This document shows positions 1-8,316 of a DNA stretch of 64,000 nt, piece after piece. The position numbers were made by a program, and so were the translations under genes. Source of the stretch: Polynucleobacter sp. Tro8-14-1 (GTDB lineage Bacteria > Pseudomonadota > Gammaproteobacteria > Burkholderiales > Burkholderiaceae). Every line of letters starts with the position of its first letter. Positions within the stretch are counted from its first letter, which is position 1. A model generated the notes under the pieces. The model saw only the letters and a program-made list of their open reading frames with translations. It was not told where the DNA came from and ran no database searches. The stretch lies in the NCBI RefSeq assembly GCF_018881655.1, contig NZ_JACVPX010000001.1, positions 310,001 to 374,000 of the forward strand. Direction: 5' to 3'.

Positions 1-1
1 T

Positions 2-514
2 GACCAGGCCCGTACGATCCGTATCCCTGTTCACATGATTGAGACAATCAACAAGATGAACCGTATCAGCCGTCAGATCTTGCAAGAAACTGGCCATGAG
101 CCAGATGCTGCAACCTTGGCGCTGAAGATGGAGATTCCTGAAGATAAGATCCGCAAGATCATGAAGATTGCTAAAGAGCCTATCTCCATGGAGACACCAA
201 TTGGTGACGATGAAGATTCTCATTTGGGCGACTTTATTGAAGATGGCAATACATTGGCTCCAGCCGAAGCAGCATTGCATGACTCTATGCGTGATGTGGT
301 GAAGGACGTTCTTGATTCATTAACACCACGTGAAGCAAAAGTATTGCGTATGCGCTTTGGTGTTGAGATGAGCACTGATCACACTCTCGAAGAAGTCGGC
401 AAGCAGTTTGACGTTACTCGTGAGCGTATTCGTCAGATCGAAGCTAAGGCCCTGAGAAAAATGCGTCATCCAAGCCGTAGCGACAAACTCAAGACCTTCC
501 TCGAGGAAGATTGA
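2..514 (+). CDS. rpoD: RNA polymerase sigma-70 factor RpoD, C-terminal part (5' end outside window)
   Basis: This is the C-terminal 170 residues of the housekeeping sigma factor, which directs RNA polymerase to -35/-10 promoters. The frame is open from the left window edge (reading [20 protein letters not shown]), so the gene begins outside the window. The visible part covers regions 3 and 4. Region 4.2 holds the helix-turn-helix [20 protein letters not shown], which contacts the -35 box, and the protein ends KLKTFLEED, typical of RpoD. The assignment rests on near-invariant family motifs. No terminator is obvious in the 30 bases before the convergent toxin gene. Confidence 0.97.
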   Translation, partial: DQARTIRIPVHMIETINKMNRISRQILQETGHEPDAATLALKMEIPEDKIRKIMKIAKEPISMETPIGDDEDSHLGDFIEDGNTLAPAEAALHDSMRDVVKDVLDSLTPREAKVLRMRFGVEMSTDHTLEEVGKQFDVTRERIRQIEAKALRKMRHPSRSDKLKTFLEED

Positions 515-543
515 TTGTCTAGCACTTCGATATCGTGAGTCCT

Positions 544-948
544 TTATAAAAAAGGATTCACGATCTGCAGTCTCTTATCAATTACTTGCCGGTGCTGCAT
601 ATCTTCTGAGTACAGTTTTTCGCATCCTGCTTGCAAAGCCGCAGCAATAATCATTGAATCATAGTGATGGTATCCATATCGCCTGGACACCATCAATCCA
701 GTTTCAAAAGTATCTATATCAAGCGATCTTACGTTGAATGTAGACGTAAATAAATCTAAGAATTCATCCAGCTCACTATTAGATATTTTTATTTTTCTAA
801 TGCTAGCAGAAGTAAATTCATTAAGCACTTGAACGCTTATTACGTTCGATTGCTGTAAATTTTTAGTAACCCAGTCTGCTTTTTTGGTATCTGATGATAG
901 TAAATAAAGTAGGGTATTGGTATCAAAAAATATCTTCTTAGCGTTCAT
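544..948 (-). CDS. PIN-domain ribonuclease toxin (VapC-like)
   Basis: A 134-residue PIN-domain protein, the length expected for VapC toxins, which cleave specific RNAs when released from their antitoxin. The acidic catalytic set is visible: Asp9 in FFDTNTLLYLL, Glu44 in VLNEF, Asp97 in HHYDSMIIAAAL and Asp116 in LYSEDM. It starts 10 bases inside the end of the upstream antitoxin gene, the translationally coupled layout of type II toxin-antitoxin operons. The target RNA cannot be told from sequence. It lies between rpoD and the tRNA island hotspot, a usual place for addiction modules. Confidence 0.88.
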   Translation of the reverse strand: MNAKKIFFDTNTLLYLLSSDTKKADWVTKNLQQSNVISVQVLNEFTSASIRKIKISNSELDEFLDLFTSTFNVRSLDIDTFETGLMVSRRYGYHHYDSMIIAAALQAGCEKLYSEDMQHRQVIDKRLQIVNPFL

Positions 949-1168
949 TCAATTCAGATCTATCAAAGTGAAAATCAGCGGGCATGCGACCACGAAATTT
1001 TCTCAAACTTTGAAGCCTATCCTGCAGGGAAGGTTTCTTCTTAACTTGGAAATGCTTTTTATCCGCAACATGGACCTCAATGTCATCCCCTTCTTTTAGC
1101 TCTAAAAATTCGACCACTTGAGCTGGTAGACGAATGGCAAGGCTGTTCCCCCATTTTGATACGACCAT
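938..1168 (-). CDS. AbrB/MazE-type antitoxin of the VapC-like toxin
   Basis: A 76-residue protein beginning MVVSKWGNSLAIRLP, the swapped-hairpin AbrB/MazE DNA-binding fold common to VapB and MazE antitoxins. The second half, with FRGRMPADFHFDRSELNER, is the usual toxin-binding tail. I chose the ATG at 1168 because GGAG lies about nine bases upstream. Longer starts run through the operator and an in-frame ATG only nine bases upstream sits against the ribosome site. The gene overlaps the toxin start. Autorepression is likely through the 13-base inverted repeat just upstream. Confidence 0.85.
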   Translation of the reverse strand: MVVSKWGNSLAIRLPAQVVEFLELKEGDDIEVHVADKKHFQVKKKPSLQDRLQSLRKFRGRMPADFHFDRSELNER

Positions 1169-1181
1169 GATTTTCATCTCC

Positions 1182-1213
1182 TTTAGATATACATATAATA
1201 ATGTATATCTAAA
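1182..1213. promoter_or_regulatory. Inverted-repeat operator of the toxin-antitoxin operon
   Basis: A perfect inverted repeat with 13-base arms, TTTAGATATACAT (1182-1194) and ATGTATATCTAAA (1201-1213), around the spacer ATAATA. It lies 14 bases upstream of the antitoxin start. Position and symmetry fit a dimeric AbrB/MazE-type operator. The promoter itself, read on the minus strand, must overlap this A+T-rich element. Confidence 0.7.
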
Positions 1214-1285
1214 TAAAAACCAACATTTCAGCAAGTGCATACCAATCAATCATTTGAAAGCCCCTTCAATTACAATGAGTGGTTA

Positions 1286-1323
1286 GGGCCCATAGCTCAG
1301 TTGGTTAGAGCAGGGGACTCATA
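1286..1323 (+). pseudogene. Orphan 5' half of tRNA(CAU)
   Basis: GGGCCCATAGCTCAGTTGGT and the following 18 bases equal the first exon of the complete tRNA at 1519, with one base changed in the anticodon stem (GGGGA for GAGGA). After the anticodon loop the sequence leaves the tRNA and enters the repeated module 1318-1525. A -10-like TACAAT lies at 1271-1276, so this half tRNA may still be transcribed. It looks like the chromosomal side of an old insertion in the anticodon loop. Confidence 0.75.
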
Positions 1324-1525
1324 AGAAAGAAGCCCTAGGGGTCTTGTAACAAAGACCTCAATGATTTCAAGAGCTTAGTGGTGAATTAGGTAGTCAAAAT
1401 TGCTTACACACCGCTTACACACCGAAGCTTTTTTCATGGTGTGTAGTAAATGCGGTTTTTATGTGGTTTTAAGAAGTAAAACACCCCTCAAAAGGTGTGT
1501 AGTAAATGTAAAGTTTTAGGGCCCA
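1318..1525. repeat. About 208-bp module repeated before both intron-containing tRNAs (copy 1)
   Basis: This stretch closely matches 26646-26853, and both end in a tRNA 5' end. It contains a hairpin GGTCTT/AAGACC (1340-1357), two direct TTACACACC boxes 11 bases apart (1404, 1415) and two inverted GGTGTGTAG boxes (1438, 1494). The box arrangement resembles arm-type integrase sites at the end of an integrated element. That role is an inference. There is no coding potential. Confidence 0.7.
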
Positions 1526-1804
1526 TAGCTCAGTTGGTTAGAGCAGAGGACTCATAGCGAAAGTTGTGCCTTATGCGTGGAAACTGCATAAGGGATGGTG
1601 TCAAATTCGGAGAAAGCTAAGTTCAGTAATGAATATGCTAACGCCGAGCGAAGCTTAGTAAGAAATTACTTTGAACGTGTAGAGACTAGACGGCACCCAC
1701 CTAAGTTCAGAAATGAATACGGTGAAGGCATAGTCCAGGGAGTAATGAAAATTACACAAACCGGAATCCTTTGGTCCCAGGTTCAAGTCCTGGTGGGCCC
1801 ACCA
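1519..1804 (+). tRNA. tRNA with CAU anticodon (probably tRNA-Ile2), interrupted by a group I intron
   Basis: Exon 1 (1519-1555) and exon 2 (1765-1804) join to a 77-nt tRNA with a GGGCCCA/TGGGCCC acceptor stem, GCTC/GAGC D stem, anticodon loop CTCATAA, T stem CCAGG/CCTGG and an encoded CCA. The anticodon CAU allows elongator Met or lysidine-modified Ile2. Ile2 is favoured because the intron has the same place and sequence type as the known Azoarcus tRNA-Ile(CAU) intron. A terminator follows directly. Confidence 0.88.
1556..1764 (+). ncRNA. Self-splicing group I intron (Azoarcus tRNA-Ile type, likely IC3)
   Basis: A 209-nt intron in the anticodon loop. The 5' exon end CAT can pair with an internal guide GTG (in GTTGTGCC) to give the U-G splice-site pair of P1. 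P2 is CTTATGC/GCATAAG with a GAAA loop. The catalytic core is recognisable in GATGGTGTCAAATTCGG and GTGTAGAGACTAGACGGCAC. P9 is GTAAT-GAAA-ATTAC, and the 3' end is ACAAACCGG with terminal G. It has no open reading frame of its own, like the Azoarcus intron. Confidence 0.9.
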
Positions 1805-1847
1805 GAAAAGCAAACCCTCATCAGTAATGGTGGGGGTTTTGTCTTTT
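1765..1847 (+). repeat. tRNA 3'-end direct repeat R1 with terminator
   Basis: Exon 2 of the tRNA plus the downstream hairpin ACCCTCA/TGGGGGT and T-rich tail (1812-1847). The same stretch recurs at 6054-6136 (one base different) and 27102-27184 (one base different from this copy). tRNA 3' ends are classic attachment sites for tyrosine-recombinase elements. The repeats mark cassette borders. Confidence 0.85.
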
Positions 1848-1848
1848 G

Positions 1849-1869
1849 AGCGTTACTTAAAGTAACGCT
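1849..1869. repeat. Palindromic repeat P1
   Basis: AGCGTTACTT-A-AAGTAACGCT, a perfect 10-base-arm palindrome directly after the tRNA terminator and 12 bases before mgtA. Related copies lie at 26438, 27186 and 27809. It may be a bidirectional transcription stop or a protein-binding site. Confidence 0.7.
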
Positions 1870-1881
1870 TAGAATAGTCTG

Positions 1882-4464
1882 ATGAATAATGACTCCACTA
1901 AATTAGAGGAAATAAAAAAGCTTGCCTCTACTGATTTAGGGTTACTTTTTCATAATTTCCAATCTTCTTCTACTGGGTTATCAGCGAAGCAGTGGAGGGC
2001 AAATTTTCAGATCTATGGACCCAATACCTTTAATTTGGAGCCAGAGATCAACCCCTTGCTGCGGTTTTTAAAGTTATTTATATCACCACTATCTCTTTTG
2101 TTAATAGGCCTATCACTTGTCTCCTATCTGACTGGTGAGGATAGGGGGGCCGTCATGATTGCGCTGATGGTCTTTTTATCGGCAACTCTCACATTTACCC
2201 AGGAGTACAAATCTAATAAGGCTGCAAAGAAACTCAAGTCTTTGGTTAATACAAGGGTAGAGGTATTTCGTTCGGGCATCGAATGCACCGTTGATTTAAG
2301 TGAGATAGTGCCGGGCGATATTGTGCGTCTATCAGTCGGTGATCTCATCCCCGCAGATGTGCGCATTATTAGCAGTAAAGATTTATTTATTAATCAGGCA
2401 TCCATTACTGGGGAGTCGATGCCAACTGAAAAATCTCATGTCTTACTAAGCAAAGAACCTGCCTCTTCATTTGATTGGGTCAATTTAGCTTTTATGGGTA
2501 GTCATGTAGTCTCAGGAATAGGCTCAGCGCTAGTTCTCAAAACGGGAGATGCTAGTTTTTTTGGGCAAGTGGCAAGACAAACTACTAAGCAGATAAAGAC
2601 ATCAAGCTTTGATCAAGGAATTAGTCGCTTTACTTGGCTAATGCTACGTTTGATGGCGGCAATGGTGCCTGCTGTATTTTTAATCAACGGGCTGATTAAA
2701 GGGGATTGGCTTGAGGCGGCACTATTTGCAATTGCCGTAGGGGTCGGCCTAGCGCCTGAAATGTTACCCATGCTGGTTACTATCAACTTGGCAAAAGGAG
2801 CTATTGCCCTATCTAAAAAGCGAGTGATCGTGAAACGGCTGACGGCTGTTCAAAGCTTGGGCGCTATGAATATCCTCTGTACTGATAAGACTGGAACTCT
2901 GACGCAAGATGAAATTATTCTTGAAAAGCATATTGATGTATTGGGCAATGATGATGCAGGAGTGCTTGAATATGCATACCTCAATAGTCATTATCAAGCT
3001 GGAATGCGAAATCTACTTGATGAAGCTGTTCTCAAGCATCAAAGCGTTCACGAAAAACTTCACTCCTCTGATGCCTATCAAAAAATTGATGAAATTCCAT
3101 TTGATTTCCAAAGGCGTCGTATGTCAGTTGTCTTGCGGAAAAATGATCGGGAAGATATTCTGATTTGCAAGGGTGCCGTTGAAGAAATGGTGGCTCAATG
3201 TTCTTGGGCGCAGGCAGGAAAAGAGTTAATTACACTGAATGCAGATAATCAAGCTCAGATGATGCAAGTCGTCGCTGATTTAAACAACGATGGTTTTCGG
3301 GTCATTGCGGTGGCGATAAAAAAAGAGACAACCAGCCATCAGACATATAGTGTGGCTGATGAATCGGGGCTTATTTTGATGGGGTTCATCGCCTTTTTAG
3401 ACCCCCCAAAAGAATCGGCAAAGCCTGCAATTGCATCCCTACAGGCATGTGGTATCGAGGTCAAAATTTTAACGGGTGATAACGAGTTAATTACCCGCAA
3501 GGTTTGTCATGAGGTTGGGTTATCTATAGATCAAGTGCTATTAGGGTCTGAGATTGAAAGTCTTTCTGATGATGAATTAACGAATAAATTAAAGCAAACG
3601 AAGATATTTGCAAAAATGACACCTGCTCAAAAAGCTAGGGTCATTCGATTATTCCAAAATCAAGGACATGTGGTGGGTTACCTGGGGGATGGCATTAATG
3701 ATGGACCGGGCCTAAAGTCTGCGGATGTTAGTATCTCGGTTGATTCTGCTGTTGATATTGCAAAGGAATCTGCTGACATTATCTTGCTTGAAAAAAGCTT
3801 AGTGGTTTTATACGATGGCGTTATTGAGGGTCGGCGGGTATTCGGAAACATCATGAAGTACCTCAAAATGTCCGCAAGTTCAAACTTCGGAAATATGTTT
3901 AGTATGCTGGGTGCCAGTGCTTTATTACCATTTTTGCCGATGGCGCCAATACAAATTTTATTGAATAACTTGTTGTATGACTTTTCGCAAACCGCGGTCC
4001 CTACAGATTCTGTGGATCCAGAGTATCTTCAGGGTCCTCGCGGATGGGATGTAAAGGGCTTGGCCCGGTTTATTTTTTGCATAGGACCTATCAGTTCAAT
4101 TTTTGATTATTTAACGTTTGGTTTTTTATGGTTTTATTTGAAAGAAAATACGCTAGAGTTATCACCAATATTTCAGACGGGTTGGTTTGTCGAGTCCTTA
4201 CTATCTCAAACGCTAATCGTATATGTAATTAGAACCGGCAAAATGCCCTTCAAAGATAGTATTCCAAGTATTCCATTGATGGTAACTACTTTAATAATCT
4301 GTACTGTAGGAGTGGTACTCCCATTTACTTCGGTTGGTGAAGGATTTCAAATGGCGCCACTTTCTAGGGATTATTGGTATGGCTTGGCCTTTTTATTGCC
4401 AAGTTATTTATTGCTCACTCAGCTAGTGAAGACCTGGTTTATTAAAAAATGGGGAGTCATTTAA
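1882..4464 (+). CDS. mgtA: P-type ATPase, magnesium-importing (MgtA family)
   Basis: An 860-residue P3B-type ATPase of the inner membrane that takes up Mg2+ at the cost of ATP. The actuator motif TGES is at 176-179, the phosphorylated Asp335 in DKTGTLT, and the hinge GDGINDGP at 602-609. An N-terminal cation ATPase domain and C-terminal membrane helices are present. The stretches NLLYDFSQTAVPTDSVDPE and GPISSIFDYLTFGFLWF are typical of MgtA rather than Ca2+ pumps. No mgtC or other transport partner is beside it. It is the first gene of the cassette flanked by repeats R1 and R2. No long leader with Mg2+-sensing structure fits, because only 34 bases separate it from the tRNA terminator. Confidence 0.88.
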   Translation: MNNDSTKLEEIKKLASTDLGLLFHNFQSSSTGLSAKQWRANFQIYGPNTFNLEPEINPLLRFLKLFISPLSLLLIGLSLVSYLTGEDRGAVMIALMVFLSATLTFTQEYKSNKAAKKLKSLVNTRVEVFRSGIECTVDLSEIVPGDIVRLSVGDLIPADVRIISSKDLFINQASITGESMPTEKSHVLLSKEPASSFDWVNLAFMGSHVVSGIGSALVLKTGDASFFGQVARQTTKQIKTSSFDQGISRFTWLMLRLMAAMVPAVFLINGLIKGDWLEAALFAIAVGVGLAPEMLPMLVTINLAKGAIALSKKRVIVKRLTAVQSLGAMNILCTDKTGTLTQDEIILEKHIDVLGNDDAGVLEYAYLNSHYQAGMRNLLDEAVLKHQSVHEKLHSSDAYQKIDEIPFDFQRRRMSVVLRKNDREDILICKGAVEEMVAQCSWAQAGKELITLNADNQAQMMQVVADLNNDGFRVIAVAIKKETTSHQTYSVADESGLILMGFIAFLDPPKESAKPAIASLQACGIEVKILTGDNELITRKVCHEVGLSIDQVLLGSEIESLSDDELTNKLKQTKIFAKMTPAQKARVIRLFQNQGHVVGYLGDGINDGPGLKSADVSISVDSAVDIAKESADIILLEKSLVVLYDGVIEGRRVFGNIMKYLKMSASSNFGNMFSMLGASALLPFLPMAPIQILLNNLLYDFSQTAVPTDSVDPEYLQGPRGWDVKGLARFIFCIGPISSIFDYLTFGFLWFYLKENTLELSPIFQTGWFVESLLSQTLIVYVIRTGKMPFKDSIPSIPLMVTTLIICTVGVVLPFTSVGEGFQMAPLSRDYWYGLAFLLPSYLLLTQLVKTWFIKKWGVI

Positions 4465-4475
4465 ATTGCTGGCTT

Positions 4476-5957
4476 TTAGTTGCTACGCATAAAATTAATA
4501 TGCCCCATCTCAACATCGGTTGAAACAAGTTGTACGCGAATCTTGTTGCTAATAGCGGCGTCTCGCGGAAGCTTTAAAAGCATCCCCTCTGCAGGTGGAT
4601 TAAAGATTCTGACCCAGCCATAGTTTGGTGTAATGCCAGTGATAATCCCGTCAAATTCTTTGCCTATATAGGGTTCAAGAAATAGTGCAGCTTCTGACTT
4701 TCTCATCCTACGCTCAACTTTGCGAATCGCATCTTCTTGGGTGGTGCAGTGTGCTGCTAAAGCGTAAAGCTCAGTTGTTTCATATGCATTTACGTCATCT
4801 TTGATGGCATTTTTAAGCATTCTCAAGGTGATTAAGTCTGGATAGCGACGATTTGGTGCGGTAGAGTGCATATAGTCTTGTACCGCTAGACCAAAGTGCC
4901 CTATAGGTTCAGACCCGGGCCTTTCTAAAACATATTCTCCTGGTCCCATGAGCTTGACAACAACTAATGAGAGGTCTGGAAACCGTAATGGGTCAGCCTC
5001 ATTGCGTTTAGCCAAAAATTGTGACAACGCTTTAGAGTCAGGCTCATTAGGTAAATTTTCTCCATATTTCTTTGCTAGTTCGATAAGCCTTAACCAACGA
5101 TCCGGACTGCGAACTACTCTTCGCAAGGAGGGTATTCCTTTCTTGAGCAAAAAATGAGCAGTTGATTCATTCGTTGCAATCATGAACTCTTCAATAAGCT
5201 GTCTGCCCCGGTTATGCTCTTGCTCGGCAATGCCAATAATTTGCTCGCCCTCAAAGACAGCTTTTGGTTGAAAGATTTCAAGCTGCAGTGATCCCGCCTG
5301 ATGACGTCGCATTCTCAATTTCTGAGCAACCTGATCTTGGGTTTTAATTTGTAAATCCATTCCCGGAACCGAACTAATGCCTGAAGGTATTGCCCCTTTG
5401 CCCTCAATCCATCTTGAAACTGCGTCATAGGCAAGTTTTGCCTTATTGAGTACTTTTGCTCGGTAAATAGTGGAGCCTTGAATTTCTCCATTATTGCTAA
5501 TGATAATTTCGGTAACTAAAGCCAACCTGCTTTGGTTGAAATTTAAGGAGCTCAGATTAGTAGAAAGCTTCTCAGGCAGCATTGGAAAGATTCGCGCTGA
5601 GGTATAAACGGATGCCGTATTGAGCTTGGCATGCTGATCAATGGGCGAGTCCTTTTTTATCAGAGAATCTACATCAGCAATTGCTATGTAAATCTTATGA
5701 CTTCCATTCTCCATGGGGGAGCAGGCAGTTAGCTGGTCTAAGTCTTGAGAATCATCGTTATCTAGCGAACACCATAAAAGATGAGTCAGATCTCGAATGC
5801 TGGGATCAGTATCTTCGCCAGGAAGATTGAGCGTCTGTAATTGGTCATGAGCTTCTTTTGGAAAATCAGGCTCAAGCCCCTTTTCTCTCATAACAATAAT
5901 GGCAATTCTGGCTAAATCGGATTTAGTGTAAGTTTTTTGTCTGTGCATACCTGTCAA
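4476..5957 (-). CDS. RNB-domain exoribonuclease (RNase II/R family, short form)
   Basis: A 493-residue RNB-domain protein, shorter than RNase II or R and without clear N-terminal cold-shock domains. It probably degrades RNA from the 3' end. The RNB entry motif reads SLDNDDSQDLDQL at 64-76. Aligned by spacing with E. coli RNase II (Asp201, 207, 209, 210), this protein has Asp66, Asp72 and Asp74 but Gln75 at the fourth place. The C-terminal part (FDGIITGITPNYGWVRIF) is S1-like. It is convergent with mgtA, 11 bases apart, inside the same repeat-flanked cassette. Whether the Gln is normal for this subfamily needs an alignment. Confidence 0.8.
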   Translation of the reverse strand: MTGMHRQKTYTKSDLARIAIIVMREKGLEPDFPKEAHDQLQTLNLPGEDTDPSIRDLTHLLWCSLDNDDSQDLDQLTACSPMENGSHKIYIAIADVDSLIKKDSPIDQHAKLNTASVYTSARIFPMLPEKLSTNLSSLNFNQSRLALVTEIIISNNGEIQGSTIYRAKVLNKAKLAYDAVSRWIEGKGAIPSGISSVPGMDLQIKTQDQVAQKLRMRRHQAGSLQLEIFQPKAVFEGEQIIGIAEQEHNRGRQLIEEFMIATNESTAHFLLKKGIPSLRRVVRSPDRWLRLIELAKKYGENLPNEPDSKALSQFLAKRNEADPLRFPDLSLVVVKLMGPGEYVLERPGSEPIGHFGLAVQDYMHSTAPNRRYPDLITLRMLKNAIKDDVNAYETTELYALAAHCTTQEDAIRKVERRMRKSEAALFLEPYIGKEFDGIITGITPNYGWVRIFNPPAEGMLLKLPRDAAISNKIRVQLVSTDVEMGHINFMRSN

Positions 5958-6053
5958 ATATAGCGCTTATTGGCTAGTAACTTTTGATTAATTTACGCAT
6001 GAAGCTGTTTTAAATCTAAACACCAATTAATTCGAATTTATTAAAAAATATCT

Positions 6054-6136
6054 AATCCTTTGGTCCCAGGTTCAAGTCCTGGTGGGCCCACCAGAAAAGC
6101 AAACCCTCATCAGTAATGGTGAGGGTTTTGTCTTTT
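6054..6136 (+). repeat. tRNA 3'-end direct repeat R2 (exon 2 plus terminator, no 5' half)
   Basis: Identical to 1765-1847 except for one base in the hairpin. It holds tRNA exon 2 (6054-6093, including CCA) and the terminator hairpin CCCTCA/TGAGGG (6102-6136), but no exon 1 or intron before it. It forms the right border of cassette A (mgtA, RNB gene) and the left border of the catabolic island. The hairpin can also terminate catR on the other strand. Confidence 0.88.
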
Positions 6137-6143
6137 AGAGTTT

Positions 6144-7058
6144 TTAAAGTTCTTCTCTGGTGTATGGGATGCCTTCTTCATCGTAGATGCAATAAATTAA
6201 ATCAAGCATTGCCTTAATTTCTTCAGACTTATCCATTGATCTAGTGCTCATGATGATGGGGGAGTAGGCATGCTTTTCATTTAATTCTAGATATACAACG
6301 TCATCACGTTTCATGCCCTGCAAGCTAAATGGAACAATGGATACACCTTCGCCTGCAGCAACAAGGCCAATAGCTATTTGTAATTCTCGAACTTCAATAA
6401 TCTTTTTGGGATGAACATCCCTTTCTTTGAAACCATTTAATACTTGGTCTGCGTAACTAGGACGGGGATTTTTTGGAAAGACAATGAGATTTTCATCGGC
6501 TAAGTCTTTTAAGTTGATGGGCTTGTTTGATTTTGATAGTGGGTGCTCATAAGGAACTGCAGCAATGAGTTTTTCCTCCCTCAATACAATCCGTCTGATA
6601 TTGGCGTCTTCATGACGTACTCGTCCAAAGCCAATATCAATCTTTCCATCTTTCAAAGCTTTGAGCTGTTCCATTGTTGTCATTTCATACATCCGCAATT
6701 CAATGGAATTAAATTTGGCTCGATATTTTCGAATAATTTTCGGAAGTTTTCCGTAGAGCGTTGATGCAACAAAACCGACATTCAGAATTCGGTTGATATT
6801 ACCAACCCGTTGAGTCATAGCCTTGAGTTCGCCAGTTCTAGCTAAAACCTGCTTGGCATGCTCATAGAAAAAGTTGCCCGCGTCTGTCAGTTTGAGGGGT
6901 CGCGAGTTCCTAACAAACAGAGTTACGCCCAACTCTTCTTCGAGTTGTTGGATCTGTCTGCTCAAGGGCGGCTGTGCAATGAACAGTTTTTCAGAAGCTC
7001 TAGTGAAGTTCTTTTCTTCTGCAACAGCAACAAAGTAGCGTAGGTGTCTTAATTCCAT
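6144..7058 (-). CDS. catR: LysR-type regulator of the ben-cat operon (CatR/CatM/BenM-like)
   Basis: A 304-residue LysR-type transcription factor with an N-terminal winged helix (MELRHLRYFVAVAEEKNFTR; SRQIQQLEEELG) and a periplasmic-binding-like effector domain. It is divergent from catB, the standard arrangement for the regulator that responds to cis,cis-muconate and activates catechol catabolism. An ATAC-N7-GTAT element, the CatM/BenM binding signature, lies in the shared intergenic region beside its start, which suggests autoregulation. The effector specificity (muconate, benzoate or both) is inferred from context only. Its 3' end abuts tRNA repeat R2. Confidence 0.85.
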   Translation of the reverse strand: MELRHLRYFVAVAEEKNFTRASEKLFIAQPPLSRQIQQLEEELGVTLFVRNSRPLKLTDAGNFFYEHAKQVLARTGELKAMTQRVGNINRILNVGFVASTLYGKLPKIIRKYRAKFNSIELRMYEMTTMEQLKALKDGKIDIGFGRVRHEDANIRRIVLREEKLIAAVPYEHPLSKSNKPINLKDLADENLIVFPKNPRPSYADQVLNGFKERDVHPKKIIEVRELQIAIGLVAAGEGVSIVPFSLQGMKRDDVVYLELNEKHAYSPIIMSTRSMDKSEEIKAMLDLIYCIYDEEGIPYTREEL

Positions 7059-7062
7059 ATGT

Positions 7063-7088
7063 ATACCTTTTAAGTATCAAAAGGATAC
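7063..7088. promoter_or_regulatory. LysR (CatM/BenM-like) operator between catR and catB
   Basis: ATAC-CTTTTAA-GTAT at 7063-7077 matches the ATAC-N7-GTAT consensus known for CatM/BenM. It overlaps a second dyad, GTATC-N5-GATAC, at 7074-7088. The site is 5 bases from the catR start and about 70 bases from catB, placing it to activate catB and repress catR. Confidence 0.65.
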
Positions 7089-7158
7089 CAAATCAGTCTT
7101 GGACTCGTCAAAAAGACCTGTTTAGAGTTCATTTATCGAAAAACTATACGAAATAGAT

Positions 7159-8304
7159 ATGATCAAATCAGTAGAAACCCTAATAGTTGATGTGCCGACT
7201 ATCCGCCCACACAGGTTATCTGTGGCCACGATGAATGCCCAGGCTCTTGTTTTGGTGCGCATTCTTTGTAATGACGGTATTGAGGGATGGGGTGAGGCTA
7301 CCACTATTGGTGGCTTGAACTACGGTGAAGAAAGTCCTGAGAGTATCAAGATAAACATTGATACCTATTTTGCTCCGCTCATTATTGGGATGAAGGCTGA
7401 CCAGGTTGCTAAGGTCATGCATAAGTTGCGTACCACTATTCAAGGTAACCGTTTTGCAAAATGCGCAATTGAAACTGCGTTATTGGATGCACAAGGCAAG
7501 CGTTTAGGCATTCCAGTTAGTGAATTGCTTGGCGGTCGAGTTCGCGATCAGTTGCCTGTAGCTTGGACTCTAGCAAGCGGTAGTACTGATAAAGATATCG
7601 CTGAAGCGGAGAAGATGATTGCACTGCGCCGTCACAATATCTTCAAATTAAAGATTGGCTTACGTTCAGTCCAAGCTGACGTAGAGCATGTCTTGGCAAT
7701 CAAAAAAGCACTGGGCCCAGATATTAGTGTTCGTGTAGACATAAACCAGGCTTGGAGCGAGTTAAATGCAGTTAAAGGTATTGCAGCACTGCAAGCTGGC
7801 GGCATTGATTTAATTGAACAGCCAGTTAAAGCAATTCATAAAGCCAGCATGGCTCGCCTGACCAATCAATTTGATGTTGCCATCATGGCCGATGAGGCAT
7901 TGCATGGTCCTAGTGATGCATTAGAGCTTGCCAATAAATATGCAGCAGATGTATTCGCTGTGAAGATTAATCAATCCGGCGGCTTGTTTCCAGCGCTTCA
8001 AGTAGCAACTATTGCTGAGCTGTCTGGTATCAGCTTGTATGGTGGAACCATGCTTGAGGGTGCAGTAGGAACTGCTGCCTCTGCCCACGTATTTTCAACA
8101 TTCAATGACCTTGCCTTCGGCACAGAGTTATTTGGACCCTTATTGCTTACTGAGGAAATCTTGGTTGAGCCACTGGTCTACAAGGATTTCAGCTTGCAAG
8201 TACCAACTGGCCCAGGCCTTGGTATCCAGCTCGATATAGAAAAAATAAATTATTTAAAGCGTCAACAAGGTCATTCCGATCAAGTTGATTTGATAACTGC
8301 CTAA
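7159..8304 (+). CDS. catB: Muconate cycloisomerase
   Basis: A 381-residue enolase-superfamily enzyme converting cis,cis-muconate to muconolactone, step two of the catechol branch of the beta-ketoadipate pathway, in the cytoplasm. The KxK motif is Lys163-Leu-Lys165 (FKLKIG). Metal ligands are expected in VRVDINQAW, LIEQPV and IMADEAL, all present. The C-terminal GGTMLEGAVGTAASAHVF is typical of cycloisomerases. It is the first gene of a long co-directional cluster, with catC 12 bases downstream. A chloromuconate enzyme is less likely because the whole non-chlorinated benzoate route surrounds it. Confidence 0.93.
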   Translation: MIKSVETLIVDVPTIRPHRLSVATMNAQALVLVRILCNDGIEGWGEATTIGGLNYGEESPESIKINIDTYFAPLIIGMKADQVAKVMHKLRTTIQGNRFAKCAIETALLDAQGKRLGIPVSELLGGRVRDQLPVAWTLASGSTDKDIAEAEKMIALRRHNIFKLKIGLRSVQADVEHVLAIKKALGPDISVRVDINQAWSELNAVKGIAALQAGGIDLIEQPVKAIHKASMARLTNQFDVAIMADEALHGPSDALELANKYAADVFAVKINQSGGLFPALQVATIAELSGISLYGGTMLEGAVGTAASAHVFSTFNDLAFGTELFGPLLLTEEILVEPLVYKDFSLQVPTGPGLGIQLDIEKINYLKRQQGHSDQVDLITA

Positions 8305-8316
8305 ATAGGAGACAGC

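Noticed and set aside
1595..1849. An 84-residue open frame across the tRNA region
   Set aside because: It runs through the group I intron and exon 2, which explain the sequence fully. The reading is an artefact.
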